Shown here: positions 43,004-51,372 of the stretch, piece by piece
Layout: each line of letters starts with the position of its first letter
How positions within the stretch are numbered: position 1 is the stretch's first letter
NCBI RefSeq assembly: GCF_000024985.1
Contig: NC_013524.1
Coordinates: forward strand, 186,001 to 250,000
DNA from: Sphaerobacter thermophilus DSM 20745
GTDB taxonomy: Bacteria; Chloroflexota; Chloroflexia; Thermomicrobiales; Thermomicrobiaceae
Direction: 5' to 3'
Length of the DNA: 64,000 nt
The notes under the pieces: generated by a model
What the model was told of the DNA's origin: nothing
What the model saw: the letters and a program-made list of their open reading frames with translations, nothing else
Database searches by the model: none
Position numbers and translations under genes: made by a program

Positions 43004-44072
43004 GCCAGCCCGCAGCGTGGTCGAACGGCCCGCGGCGCGCCGCCGCCGCTTCACCGTCGACGCGCTGTTCCAGGACACCTCACCCCGTGCGGTGGGCGTC
43101 AGCGATCTCGTCACCGCCAAGGAGATCCGGCTCGACCGGATCGAGCCCGACCCGCATCAGCCACGCCGCACCTTCGATCAGGAGCGGCTGGAGGAGCTGG
43201 CGGCGTCGATCGCACAGGAGGGTGTGCTCCAGCCGATCGCGGTCCGCTATGACGAGGAGCGCGACCGGTACGTCATCCTCCACGGCGAGCGCCGCTGGCG
43301 CGCGGCACAGATGGCTGGCCTCACCGCGATCCCGGCGGTCGTGCGCGACGTGCCGGAGGAGCGGCGCCTTCTGCAGCAGCTCATGGAGAACGTGGTCCGC
43401 GAGGACCTGAATGCTGTCGACCGCGCCGCGGCGCTTCGTGCGCTCAAAGCCCAGATGGGTGACGCATCCTGGGAGCGGGTGGCCGAAGCGGTCGGCATCA
43501 AGCGGAGCCGCCTCTTCCAGTTGCTGGGGACCGAGAAGCTGCCCGATGCGGTGCAGGAGGATATCCGCGCCGGTCGGCTCTCGGAGAAGCAGAGCCGCGT
43601 GCTCCAGGGACTCGCACCCGCGGCGCAGGCCGCGCTGGCGCGCCTTATCGTTGACGAGGGCCTGGGGCAGAACGAGGCCCAGCGGCTCGCCCGAGCGATC
43701 CGCGATGACCCCGAATTCGCGGCTATGGAGCCGCCCGCACTTGTCGAGCGGTTGCGGGCGATGCGGGAGGTCGTGGAGCGTCGCCCGGCGCGCGATGCGG
43801 GGCCGTCCAGCGTCGCGGCCGCTCTTGCGCGGGCACTTGGTGAAGCCGCGCCCGCGCCGGACGACAGTGACTACATCCAGTCCGCGGTGGCGCGTGCCGG
43901 GGCACCGGCCCCAGACAAGGATCTGCTGGACGCGCAAACGCGCGCCCTGGCCCTGTCCCTGGCGCAGCTGGCGCAGGCGCCCCTCCCGGCCCGTGAGCGG
44001 CGCGCTCTGGCTCCGCGCCTGCGTGCCCTCCGCGAGTTGATCGGGGCCGCGCTCGATCCCAAGAAGGGGTGA
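42996..44072 (+). CDS. parB: ParB/Spo0J-family DNA-binding partition protein
   Basis: 358 residues. The N-terminal ParB/Srx domain has E-P-D-P-H-Q-P-R-R-T-F, S-I-A-Q-E-G-V-L-Q-P-I and the CTPase-type signature G-E-R-R-W-R-A-A near 100. The HTH follows (about 140-190, V-A-E-A-V-G-I-K-R-S-R-L-F-Q-L-L). The C-terminal part (about 230-350) is Arg/Ala-rich. It loads at parS and spreads along DNA in partition. No consensus parS was seen in this window. Confidence 0.92.
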   Translation: MSEPARSVVERPAARRRRFTVDALFQDTSPRAVGVSDLVTAKEIRLDRIEPDPHQPRRTFDQERLEELAASIAQEGVLQPIAVRYDEERDRYVILHGERRWRAAQMAGLTAIPAVVRDVPEERRLLQQLMENVVREDLNAVDRAAALRALKAQMGDASWERVAEAVGIKRSRLFQLLGTEKLPDAVQEDIRAGRLSEKQSRVLQGLAPAAQAALARLIVDEGLGQNEAQRLARAIRDDPEFAAMEPPALVERLRAMREVVERRPARDAGPSSVAAALARALGEAAPAPDDSDYIQSAVARAGAPAPDKDLLDAQTRALALSLAQLAQAPLPARERRALAPRLRALRELIGAALDPKKG

Positions 44073-44214
44073 GCGTTCACCCGGAAATCCGGCACCTTGC
44101 CGCCTTCCGCGGTACTCATACGCACCCGAAATGGACGAGAGCCGGCAGAATGCCGGCTCTCATGGTATTCGCAAGGACGTATTGGCACTTTGGCGTTTCC
44201 ACTTGAACAGCCGA

Positions 44215-44292
44215 TGTCACCCTGAGCGAAGCGATGGATCTCGCGCTGCGGACCACCCAACCGAGAGATCCATCGCTTCGCTCAGGATGACA
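44215..44292. repeat. CCTGAGCGAAG-type inverted repeat, copy 3
   Basis: Left arm TGTCACCCTGAGCGAAGCG near 44215 and GATGGATCTC pair with right arm GAGATCCATCGC and TTCGCTCAGGATGACA ending at 44292. It is a near-perfect palindrome and could form a long hairpin between convergent genes. Confidence 0.8.
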
Positions 44293-44352
44293 ACACCACC
44301 TCAGGATGCTACGAAGCCGGGCCATCACCGACATTCGGTCCGGTATGACGCC

Positions 44353-44583
44353 TCACCCGACAACGACGTAGGTGTTGGTGCTGATGATGCCGGGGAGGCC
44401 GTGGATCTCGCGCATAATCAACCGGCCGATCTCCCGCGCGTCGGGCACCTCGATCACGACGATCAGGTCGTACTCGCCGGTCACGATGTCCGCGTCGCGT
44501 ACCCCCGGCAGCTGTGCCAGCGCTTCCTGGACACGTTCCACGTGGCCGACGTCCGCCTTGACCAGGACGTACGCGCGTGCCAC
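44353..44583 (-). CDS. Stand-alone Lrp/AsnC-type RAM domain protein
   Basis: 76 residues from GTG at 44583; GGAGG is six bases upstream. GTG at 44586 is also possible, and the 264-codon frame that reaches 45144 is a shadow. It is one RAM ligand-binding domain: A-Y-V-L-V-K-A-D-V-G-H, a T-G-E-Y-D-L-I-V-V-I-E-V strand and G-I-I-S-T-N-T-Y-V-V-V at the end. It lacks the HTH. Such proteins bind amino acids or act as partners for full Lrp proteins. A full Lrp regulator is encoded 2 kb away. Confidence 0.85.
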   Translation of the reverse strand: MARAYVLVKADVGHVERVQEALAQLPGVRDADIVTGEYDLIVVIEVPDAREIGRLIMREIHGLPGIISTNTYVVVG

Positions 44584-44669
44584 CACAAGCCTCCGATCCG
44601 CTGTCTCGCCGCCAGGTCCGCGTCGCCGGCATCGTACGATCGGCTCTGGCCGACAACGCCGCTCCCGGA

Positions 44670-45284
44670 TCAGCGGGCACGGGAGCCTGCGCTGCTCCGG
44701 CGCCTGGCCGCCCGCGCGCGCTCCGCGAGCCCCGGATAGGCGGCGTCGAACGGGAACCAGGTATCGGGGTCGGTATCGACGCGGGCGATCAGCATGGCGA
44801 CCTGGAGTTCTTGCAGGGCGCGGTTGAAGCGGCGCTCCGCGCCCGGTCCTTCGAAGCCCGCCTCGGCCCGCAGTTCGCGGTTGGTAATCGGCCGGGTTGC
44901 GATGACGGTCAGGAGCCGGCGCGCGTCGCGGCTCACCTCGTCCGGCTCGCGGCGCTGCTCCCGCATGATCTCCTCCAGCCGCTCGATGGTGCAGAGCATC
45001 GCGCGCCCGTTGGCGAGCTTGCCGTAGAAGATCTCGTCCGGGTACATGGCCGGCAAATCGTTCTTCAGCCGCCAGACGAGATTCGTGCGCTCGCCGAAGC
45101 CCCGCTCGCCGGGGCGCTTGTCGGGCGCGTCGACCACATCCCACAGTGTCGGATAACCGAGGCGCCCCGACTCGCTGAAGATCAGGCAGAGGCCGACCTC
45201 CTCCACGAAGCGCTTGGCGTCCTCCACGGTTCGGACCCAGCGGTCCCGAATGGGTGCGGCGTCACGCGATGGCGTCGAGCGCAT
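44670..45284 (-). CDS. AlkZ-related protein
   Basis: 204 residues from ATG at 45284, with GGAGA nine bases upstream. The N terminus reads V-R-T-V-E-D-A-K-R-F-V-E-E-V-G-L-C-L-I-F. It is followed by L-G-Y-P-T-L-W-D-V-V and a winged-helix-like segment (T-N-R-E-L-R-A-E-A-G-F) near 150. This pattern is that of proteins labelled AlkZ-related, which share parts of the YcaQ DNA-glycosylase fold. Activity is unproven. The gene overlaps the aminotransferase gene by 23 bases, which suggests coupling, but a mechanistic link is not obvious. Confidence 0.65.
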   Translation of the reverse strand: MRSTPSRDAAPIRDRWVRTVEDAKRFVEEVGLCLIFSESGRLGYPTLWDVVDAPDKRPGERGFGERTNLVWRLKNDLPAMYPDEIFYGKLANGRAMLCTIERLEEIMREQRREPDEVSRDARRLLTVIATRPITNRELRAEAGFEGPGAERRFNRALQELQVAMLIARVDTDPDTWFPFDAAYPGLAERARAARRRSSAGSRAR

Positions 45285-46551
45285 CGGCGAAGATCTCCAG
45301 GGTGCGGTCCACGTCCTCGTCGGTGTGGGCGAGGGACACGTAGAACTTCTCGCCCGGATTGAGGAACAGGCCGCGCTCGACGCAGGCGAGCCCGAAGGCC
45401 CGCGCGCGGGCGCGGTCGGTCTTGAGCACGCCCGGGTAGTCGTGTACGGGCGCGTCGGTGAAAAAGACCTGGAATACCGGACCATCCCCGGCGACGAAGA
45501 TCGGGATGTCGCGCTCGGCAGCCAGCGCCCGCAGCCCCGACGTGAGTCGCTCGGTCGTCGCGTACAGCCGCTCGTAGGTACCGGGGGCGCGCAGCACGTC
45601 GAGCGTGGCCAGCCCGGCGACCGCGCCGATCGGGTTCCCGTTGAGCGTGCCGCTGAGGTAGGCGAAGGGTGCCTTCCCGCGGCGGGTCGGGTCGGTCACG
45701 GCCAGGATCTCTGCCGGGCCGGCGACCGCCGCCAGTGGGTAGCCGCCCCCAATGACCTTGCCATAGGTGGCGAGATCCGGCACCACCCCGTAGCGCTCCT
45801 GACCGCCTCCGTAGGCGAGGCGGAAACCGGTCACGATCTCATCGAAGATGAGGAGCACGCCGTGGCGGCGGGTGAGCTCGCGCAGCTCAGCCAGGAAGCC
45901 AGGCGCCGGCACGAGTGACCGCTGCAGCGGCTCGCAAATCACGGCGGCGAGGCGGTCCGCGTGGGTGGCCATCACCTCACGGAGGAGGTCGACGTCGTTC
46001 CAGCGCGCCACCAGCACATCGGCCTCCACCTCGCTCGGGATACCGGCCGAGTCCGGGATCGGCCTTGGGTAGTCGGTCGGCCGCGGGGCCATCGCGCTCA
46101 TCAGGGCATAGTCGTTGACTCCGTGAAAGCCCCCCTCGAACTTGAGCACCAGCGGCTTGCCGGTGTAGGCGCGGGCGATGCGCATGGCGTGGAGGGTCGC
46201 CTCCGTGCCGCTGCTGACGAACTTCACCTGCTCGGCGCAGGGGATCGCGTCGATCATGCGCTCGGCCAGCTCGATGATCGGCTGGTTGAGCGTGTAGAAG
46301 GTCGAGCCGAGTTCGGCCTGCCGTTGGACCGCTGCGACCACGGCTGGGTGCGCGTGGCCGATCAGCAGCGGGCCGGAACCGAGCACGTAGTCAATGAACT
46401 CGCGACCGTCCGTGTCCCAGACGCGGCTCCCCGACCCGCGGGCGATGACGATCGCCAGGTCGTCGGGGAGCCGGAAGGTGCCAAGGCACCCGCCGACCGC
46501 GCTCGCAGCACGGTGGAGGAGCCGTTCCTGCTCCGCGCTTCGTGGTTGCAT
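45262..46551 (-). CDS. Glutamate-1-semialdehyde 2,1-aminomutase-type aminotransferase
   Basis: 429 residues from ATG at 46551, with AGGAG eight bases upstream. It is a class III PLP enzyme: G-S-G-P-L-L-I-G-H-A-H-P near 65, F-V-S-S-G-T-E-A-T-L-H-A near 120, I-F-D-E-I-V-T-G-F-R near 250 and the PLP Lys in T-Y-G-K-V-I-G-G-G-Y-P near 275. The pattern is close to HemL, but many HemL-like proteins are not in haem synthesis. The gene lies between the AlkZ-related gene and an Lrp regulator, not in a hem cluster, so an amino-acid role is possible. Confidence 0.85.
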   Translation of the reverse strand: MQPRSAEQERLLHRAASAVGGCLGTFRLPDDLAIVIARGSGSRVWDTDGREFIDYVLGSGPLLIGHAHPAVVAAVQRQAELGSTFYTLNQPIIELAERMIDAIPCAEQVKFVSSGTEATLHAMRIARAYTGKPLVLKFEGGFHGVNDYALMSAMAPRPTDYPRPIPDSAGIPSEVEADVLVARWNDVDLLREVMATHADRLAAVICEPLQRSLVPAPGFLAELRELTRRHGVLLIFDEIVTGFRLAYGGGQERYGVVPDLATYGKVIGGGYPLAAVAGPAEILAVTDPTRRGKAPFAYLSGTLNGNPIGAVAGLATLDVLRAPGTYERLYATTERLTSGLRALAAERDIPIFVAGDGPVFQVFFTDAPVHDYPGVLKTDRARARAFGLACVERGLFLNPGEKFYVSLAHTDEDVDRTLEIFADALDAIA

Positions 46552-46594
46552 CTGGCGTACTCCTGATTGATTCGGCGCGGCAGCGCCCCGGGGG

Positions 46595-47116
46595 TCACGC
46601 GCGCGAGCGGTTGGCCGTTTTCGGCGTCTGTTGGCCGCGGGCGACTCCGCTCGGCAGATTCTCGGGCAGTTCCCACTCGTAGATCGACTTGACGACACGG
46701 GGGATCACGAACGTCTTGGCGCGCAAGACGCCCGGGATGCGGTTCAGCTTCTCGGTCACGAAGTCATATAGGGCGTCGACTGACGGGGCGAAGAGCTGGA
46801 TGCTGATGTCGCGGTCGCCGGTAGTTAGACCGACGTAGCCGACCTCCTCCAGTTCGGCGACGGTCTGCGCGACTTCCTGAACCTTGCCGAGTTCAACTTC
46901 GAGGAAGACGTCCGCAGTGACCCCGTAGCCGATGGCCCTGGGGTTGAGCACCGCGACCAGCCGGAGGACGCCGTCGTTCACGAGGCGGTCGATCCGGGCA
47001 CGAACGGTGCGCTCGGCCACACCGACCCGGCGCGCGATCTCCGCGCTCGGGGTCCGACTATCCGCCTGGAGACATGCGATGATCGCACGGTCAATCTGAT
47101 CGATCGATCTTGCCAT
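46595..47116 (-). CDS. Lrp/AsnC-family transcriptional regulator
   Basis: 173 residues. An N-terminal HTH (I-D-R-A-I-I-A-C-L-Q-A-D-S-R and I-A-R-R-V-G-V-A-E-R-T-V-R-A-R-I) is followed by a RAM domain (G-Y-G-V-T-A-D-V-F-L-E-V, V-G-Y-V-G-L-T-T-G-D-R-D-I-S-I). It has a 20-residue C-terminal extension. It probably controls the aminotransferase gene, which starts 44 bases downstream of its stop. A minus-strand TACAAT (plus 47158-47163) and the inverted repeat TCGAAT/ATTCGA near 47193-47222 may be the promoter and operator. Confidence 0.9.
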   Translation of the reverse strand: MARSIDQIDRAIIACLQADSRTPSAEIARRVGVAERTVRARIDRLVNDGVLRLVAVLNPRAIGYGVTADVFLEVELGKVQEVAQTVAELEEVGYVGLTTGDRDISIQLFAPSVDALYDFVTEKLNRIPGVLRAKTFVIPRVVKSIYEWELPENLPSGVARGQQTPKTANRSRA

Positions 47117-47491
47117 AACCTCTCGCCCTTCGTTCAGCCCTAAGCGTGGGTGAGGGCATTGTAAGCGGAAACAGTGGAAAAAGTGAAGAGCATTCGGTCG
47201 AATCGACTGGAATCCGGTATTCGAGTCGTGTGCACGGGCTTGAATCAGGGGCGAGAGGTCGAAGCGGCTACCAACCCGTCTGTTGTTCCCGCGGGGTTGA
47301 TGCCGAACGCGGCATGTCCCTTGTTTTCGGGGACGCGTCGTCCTGAGCGAAGCGAAGGGCTCGCGCTGGGGCTACCGCCCCTAAGATCCTTCGGCTCGGA
47401 CGGAGCCGCCGTGCCCGGCTGACCGCCGGACACGGCTCCGCTCAGGAGGCAGGGTGACGTCACGAGAGCGGGTGAGTACCCCGCTGTGGTG
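47117..47491. other. Intergenic region with repeat
   Basis: The region contains the regulator's promoter and the CCTGAGCGAAG repeat at 47338-47457. No gene is supported. Confidence 0.45.
47338..47457. repeat. CCTGAGCGAAG-type inverted repeat, copy 4
   Basis: CGTCCTGAGCGAAGCGAAGG starts the left arm and CGGCTCCGCTCAGGA ends the right. An internal hairpin, CGGAGCCG with CGGCTCCG, lies between 47401 and 47440. It is the most diverged of the four copies. Confidence 0.65.
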
Positions 47492-49429
47492 TCACAGGTC
47501 GTCCGTGATCGCGGGGACGCTGAAGTGGATGCGGGTGCCGCCGTCGGGTGGTCGCTCGATCCAGATCTGGCCGCCGTGGGCCTCGATGAGGTGCTTGCTG
47601 AGGTAAAGTCCCAGGCCCATCCCTGCGGTGTGGCGGAGCACAGCCTGCTTCCCGCGCTGGAAGCGTTCGAAGACGAAGGGCAGATCCTCCTCGTCGATGC
47701 CCGGACCGTGGTCGCGCACCGAGACGATGACCGTGCCATTGTCGCCTCGGGCGGCGCGGACCTCGATCGGGGTTCTGGCGGGTGCGTACTTGATCGCATT
47801 GTGCAGCAGGTTACGCACCACCTGATCCAGCCGCCCGGGGTCGCCCAGGGCGAGGAGGTCGCGTTCCACGTCGAGCACGAAGGGGTGCTCGGGATCCTGT
47901 TCCTGCATCGCGTCGATTGCCCGCTGGAGCAACGTGCGTAGGTGTACCGGCTCCGAGTCCATGCCGAACCGTCCGGCGCGGATATTGGCCAGTTGGACCA
48001 TGTTCTCGACCAGCCCGGCCAGGCGGCGGCTCTCATTGGCGATGTCAGTGAGGATCTCGTGACGGGTCTCCTCGTCGAGGTCGGCCCCGTTCTGTAGCAG
48101 GAGCAGTGCGCCCCCCTGAATCGTCGTCATCGGTGTGCGCAGCTCATGGGAGACGAGCGAGAGGAAGTCATCCTTGAGTTGCTCGGCGTCCTTGATCGCG
48201 GTGATGTCCTGGAAGACGGCGATGGCGGCCGTGATCTTGCCGTCGGCGTCGCGCACCGGCGCGGCATTGACGAGCGCGGTGATCGCCTGGCCATCGGAGC
48301 GGACCATGCGGATCTCACGGCGGGAGGTTTCGCCGTAGCGCAGTGCCCGAACCACCGGGATGTCGGCGGGACTCAGGGGTGTGTCATCGACCTGGAAACG
48401 GGGGTTGGCTGCCAGGAACTCGTCTAGCGCGAGCGGCGGGCGGATCTCCCAGCCGAGGAGGTGCGCCGCCTGGGTGTTGGCCAGCGTCACCCGCTCGGGG
48501 TTGGGCTCAACGAGGAGCACTGCCTCCGGGAGCTGGTCGATGATCGCCTGGAGGCGCGCCTGCTGCGCCTCCGCGCGCTGGTATAGGCCCGCGTTCTCAA
48601 TAGCGACCCCGGCGTAACGCGCCAGCAACTCCACCAGCCGGACGTCCTCGTCGGTGAAGTCGCGAGCGAACCGCTTCTCAATGAGGTAGAGGTTTCCCAG
48701 TACCCGGCCGCGAGATGTGATCGGCACTCCCAGGAAACTGCGCATTTCCGGATGGCCCTCGGGGAAGCCGTAGGCGTCCGGGTTGGTGCGCAGGTCGCGG
48801 AGGCGGATCGTCTTCCCCTCACGGAGCAGTCGTCCCAGAATGCCCCGGCCGTGCGGGATGTGCGGAACACGCGCCTGCTCCTCCTCGCTCATCCCCGACA
48901 CAATGAGCGAGACGATCTCGCCGCGCTCGTTGGTGACCCCCAGCGCGGCATAGCGCGCGCCTGCCACATCGCGGGCGAGATCGACGATGCGGTGGAGCAC
49001 CGTGGAGAGTTCCAGTTCCCCGGTGATGGCGATAGCCGCACTGTCGATCAATTCCACCTGGGCGGCAAGTTCAAGGCGCTTGCGCTCAGCGGCCATCACC
49101 TGGCTGAGTCCCTCGCCGGCCTGCGCCAGAGCACGCCGCGCCCGTGCCTCGGCCGGAGCGTCCAGCACCGGGGCGTCGCACGGTACGTCCTCGGGGCGGC
49201 GGAAAGGACCGAGCAGCACAATCGCTGCGTGCCCGCGGCCGTAGCGTGTCGCCAGGTAGCGCCGGCCACTCACCGTGAACGCGGCAACGCCGTCCGTCTC
49301 CTGGTGTGCGCCGAGCGCGTGCAGCGCCGCGCGCCGGGTCTCCGCGCCGGCGGACGCAAGCGTGCTGGCAGGCACGCCCAGGGCGGTCTCGAGCGCGGCC
49401 AGGAGGGGCTGGACGGTGAGCCGTGGCAT
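47492..49429 (-). CDS. Sensor histidine kinase with GAF and PAS domains
   Basis: 645 residues. No membrane helix is visible, so it is cytoplasmic. The N-terminal 120 residues are unassigned. A GAF domain (about 130-275) has G-V-T-N-E-R-G-E and F-L-G-V-P-I-T-S-R-G-R-V-L-G-N-L-Y-L. A PAS domain (about 290-410) follows. HisKA has the phosphoacceptor in S-L-V-S-H-E-L-R-T-P-M near 428, and HATPase has N-box N-A-I-K-Y-A, D-H-G-P-G-I and G-M-G-L-G-L-Y. It should phosphorylate the adjacent regulator. The ATG abuts the regulator's stop, so the two are translationally coupled. Confidence 0.92.
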   Translation of the reverse strand: MPRLTVQPLLAALETALGVPASTLASAGAETRRAALHALGAHQETDGVAAFTVSGRRYLATRYGRGHAAIVLLGPFRRPEDVPCDAPVLDAPAEARARRALAQAGEGLSQVMAAERKRLELAAQVELIDSAAIAITGELELSTVLHRIVDLARDVAGARYAALGVTNERGEIVSLIVSGMSEEEQARVPHIPHGRGILGRLLREGKTIRLRDLRTNPDAYGFPEGHPEMRSFLGVPITSRGRVLGNLYLIEKRFARDFTDEDVRLVELLARYAGVAIENAGLYQRAEAQQARLQAIIDQLPEAVLLVEPNPERVTLANTQAAHLLGWEIRPPLALDEFLAANPRFQVDDTPLSPADIPVVRALRYGETSRREIRMVRSDGQAITALVNAAPVRDADGKITAAIAVFQDITAIKDAEQLKDDFLSLVSHELRTPMTTIQGGALLLLQNGADLDEETRHEILTDIANESRRLAGLVENMVQLANIRAGRFGMDSEPVHLRTLLQRAIDAMQEQDPEHPFVLDVERDLLALGDPGRLDQVVRNLLHNAIKYAPARTPIEVRAARGDNGTVIVSVRDHGPGIDEEDLPFVFERFQRGKQAVLRHTAGMGLGLYLSKHLIEAHGGQIWIERPPDGGTRIHFSVPAITDDL

Positions 49430-50131
49430 CTAGCCTTCCTCGCTCGGGGACTCCAGCCGGTAGCCCATGCCGGGGAATGTCGTGATCAATCGCGGATTCT
49501 CGCGGTCGTCTTCGAGCTTGGCTCGCAGCCGGCTGACCCAGGTGCGCAGGTAGTAGGTCTCATCGCGGAACTCCGGGCCCCAAATACGCGAGAGCAACTC
49601 GCTGTGGAGCATGACGCGCCCCGCGTTGCTCGCGAGCTGGTACAGGAGTTCCCACTCAGTCCGGCTCAGCCGAACCTCTTTGCCGTCTACCGTCACCTGC
49701 CGGTTGTTCAGATCGATGGTGACGCGGTCGTACTTGAGCACCTGCGTCGCCGGGGCGGCCGTGCCCTTTGCCCGGCGAAGGACGGCGGCTACCCGGGCCG
49801 ACAGCTCGTCCGGGCTGAACGGCTTGGTCACATAGTCGTCGGCACCCAGATCCAGGCCGCGAATCTTGTCGGCCTGACCGGAACGCGCGGTGAGCATAAT
49901 CACCGGCGCGTTGGACATCTGCCTGATGCGCTGCATGGCCTCGAATCCGTCCATGACCGGCATCATCAGGTCCAGAATCACGATGTCGGGCCGCTCCCGC
50001 TCGAATATCTCCACCGCTTCGCGGCCGTTCATCGCTGTGACGACGCTGTAGCCGTCCGCCTGGAGCTTGGTGCGCACCAACCGCAGAATCGGCGCATCGT
50101 CGTCCGCTACGAGAACGAGATCCTTCCGCAT
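49430..50131 (-). CDS. OmpR/PhoB-family response regulator
   Basis: 233 residues from ATG at 50131, with AAGGAG six bases upstream. The receiver domain (1-120) has the acidic pocket Asp10-Asp11-Asp12, phosphoacceptor Asp54 and Lys in V-T-K-P-F near 103. The winged HTH (about 135-230) has R-L-S-R-T-E-W-E-L-L and Y-L-R-T-W-V-S-R-L-R-A-K-L. It is first in the operon with the histidine kinase. A divergent UspA gene lies 220 bases away, so it may regulate that gene. Confidence 0.94.
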   Translation of the reverse strand: MRKDLVLVADDDAPILRLVRTKLQADGYSVVTAMNGREAVEIFERERPDIVILDLMMPVMDGFEAMQRIRQMSNAPVIMLTARSGQADKIRGLDLGADDYVTKPFSPDELSARVAAVLRRAKGTAAPATQVLKYDRVTIDLNNRQVTVDGKEVRLSRTEWELLYQLASNAGRVMLHSELLSRIWGPEFRDETYYLRTWVSRLRAKLEDDRENPRLITTFPGMGYRLESPSEEG

Positions 50132-50352
50132 ACCTGACTCCTTGTCCGGCGGGGGCGCCACCGGCAGTCTGCCTTAATTTCGAAGCATACCCGTGACGCC
50201 CGCGTTACGCCGTCTGGACGAGAAAAACTGATACGGCATTGTAACGCCCCGGGTTTCCTCGGAACCGGCGGTGTCACGGCCTGCCTGTTAGTCTCTGATC
50301 AGAAGCACTCTACGCACCGCCGAATCCCGGGGTGCCGCACGGAAAGAGTGTG

Positions 50353-51294
50353 ATGACGATGGATCGAATCATTGTACCGTTGGACGGCTCCCCCCTCGCC
50401 GAGCAGGCACTCGAGACGGCACGCTACCTGGCCCAGACGCTACAGGGCAGCCTGGTACTGGCGCATGTCGTGGAGTCGCCGCCGGTCCCCGGCGTGGCCG
50501 AGGCGGACCGGGAAGACGCCGAGCGCTACCTCGCAGCCGTAGCCCAAGCTATCGCTGCGGACGGCGCGGTTCCGGTCGCGACGCGCGTCCTGCTTGGCCC
50601 GGTTGCGGAGACCCTGTTGGCTCTGGCGCGCGAGGAGCCGAGGACCATGATCGTCATGTCGTCCCACGGCCGCAGCGGGGTCGGGCGGCTCCTCTTCGGG
50701 AGCGTCAGCGACCGGGTCATCCGTGCCGCCACTGTGCCGGTGCTGATCGTACGAGCACCCCTGATCAGCGGGGACCGGATGCGGCACGTGCTGGTGCCGC
50801 TCGACGGATCACCCCTGTCCGAGGCGGCACTGCCGCTGGGACTGGCAATCGCCCGCGCGACCGGGGCGACCCTCGGGCTGGTACGGGTCGCGGAGGTCTA
50901 CTCGATGGCTCCCTTTGCGGGCCTGGGCGTGTCGATTACGCCCGTCGACGGTGACCTGTTCTGGGAGTTGACCGAGCAGGTGCGGGACGAGGCTCGTGCC
51001 TACCTCGATGCGGTTGTGGAGGAGCACCGCGCACCGGACGTTCGCATCGTCTGGGAGGTCCGCGTCGGGCGCCCGGCCGAGGAGATCATCCGCGCGGCGC
51101 AAACGACCGGCGCAGATCTGATCGTCATGTCCACACATGGGCGGGGTGGACTGCAGCGCTGGGCGTTCGGCAGCGTGACGGACGAGGTGCTGCGCAGCCG
51201 TGCGGCGCCGGTGCTGGTGGTGCCGCCCGGCGTGCGCGGGGAGGGCGTGTCGGAGTGGGCCCGCGCGGGTACCGCTCCGGTTGGGACGGCCTAA
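50353..51294 (+). CDS. Universal stress protein with two UspA domains
   Basis: 313 residues from ATG at 50353; ATG at 50359 and GTG at 50332 are alternatives. Each half starts with I-V-P-L-D-G-S-P-L-A/S-E and ends with the ATP-binding motif, G-S-V-S-D-R-V-I-R-A-A-T-V-P-V-L-I-V and G-S-V-T-D-E-V-L-R-S-R-A-A-P-V-L-V-V, after S-S-H-G-R-S-G and S-T-H-G-R-G-G. It is a cytoplasmic tandem UspA. Tandem forms bind ATP and are induced in stress. It is divergent from the two-component operon. Confidence 0.92.
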   Translation: MTMDRIIVPLDGSPLAEQALETARYLAQTLQGSLVLAHVVESPPVPGVAEADREDAERYLAAVAQAIAADGAVPVATRVLLGPVAETLLALAREEPRTMIVMSSHGRSGVGRLLFGSVSDRVIRAATVPVLIVRAPLISGDRMRHVLVPLDGSPLSEAALPLGLAIARATGATLGLVRVAEVYSMAPFAGLGVSITPVDGDLFWELTEQVRDEARAYLDAVVEEHRAPDVRIVWEVRVGRPAEEIIRAAQTTGADLIVMSTHGRGGLQRWAFGSVTDEVLRSRAAPVLVVPPGVRGEGVSEWARAGTAPVGTA

Positions 51295-51318
51295 TTCCGG
51301 GGTAGGGAGGAGCGGTGA

Positions 51319-51345
51319 GGGGGCGGGCATTTTGCCCGCCCCCTT
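51319..51345. terminator. Bidirectional terminator between convergent genes
   Basis: GGGGGCGGGCA at 51319-51329 pairs with TGCCCGCCCCC at 51333-51343 around a three-base TTT loop. It lies between the UspA and the propeller gene. Confidence 0.75.
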
Positions 51346-51372
51346 CCGTTTCGCCGCCCGCTGATGTTGGCC

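Noticed and set aside
42000-44100. Consensus parS near parAB
   Set aside because: No TGTTTCACGTGAAACA-like 16-mer was seen. Partition sites probably lie elsewhere.
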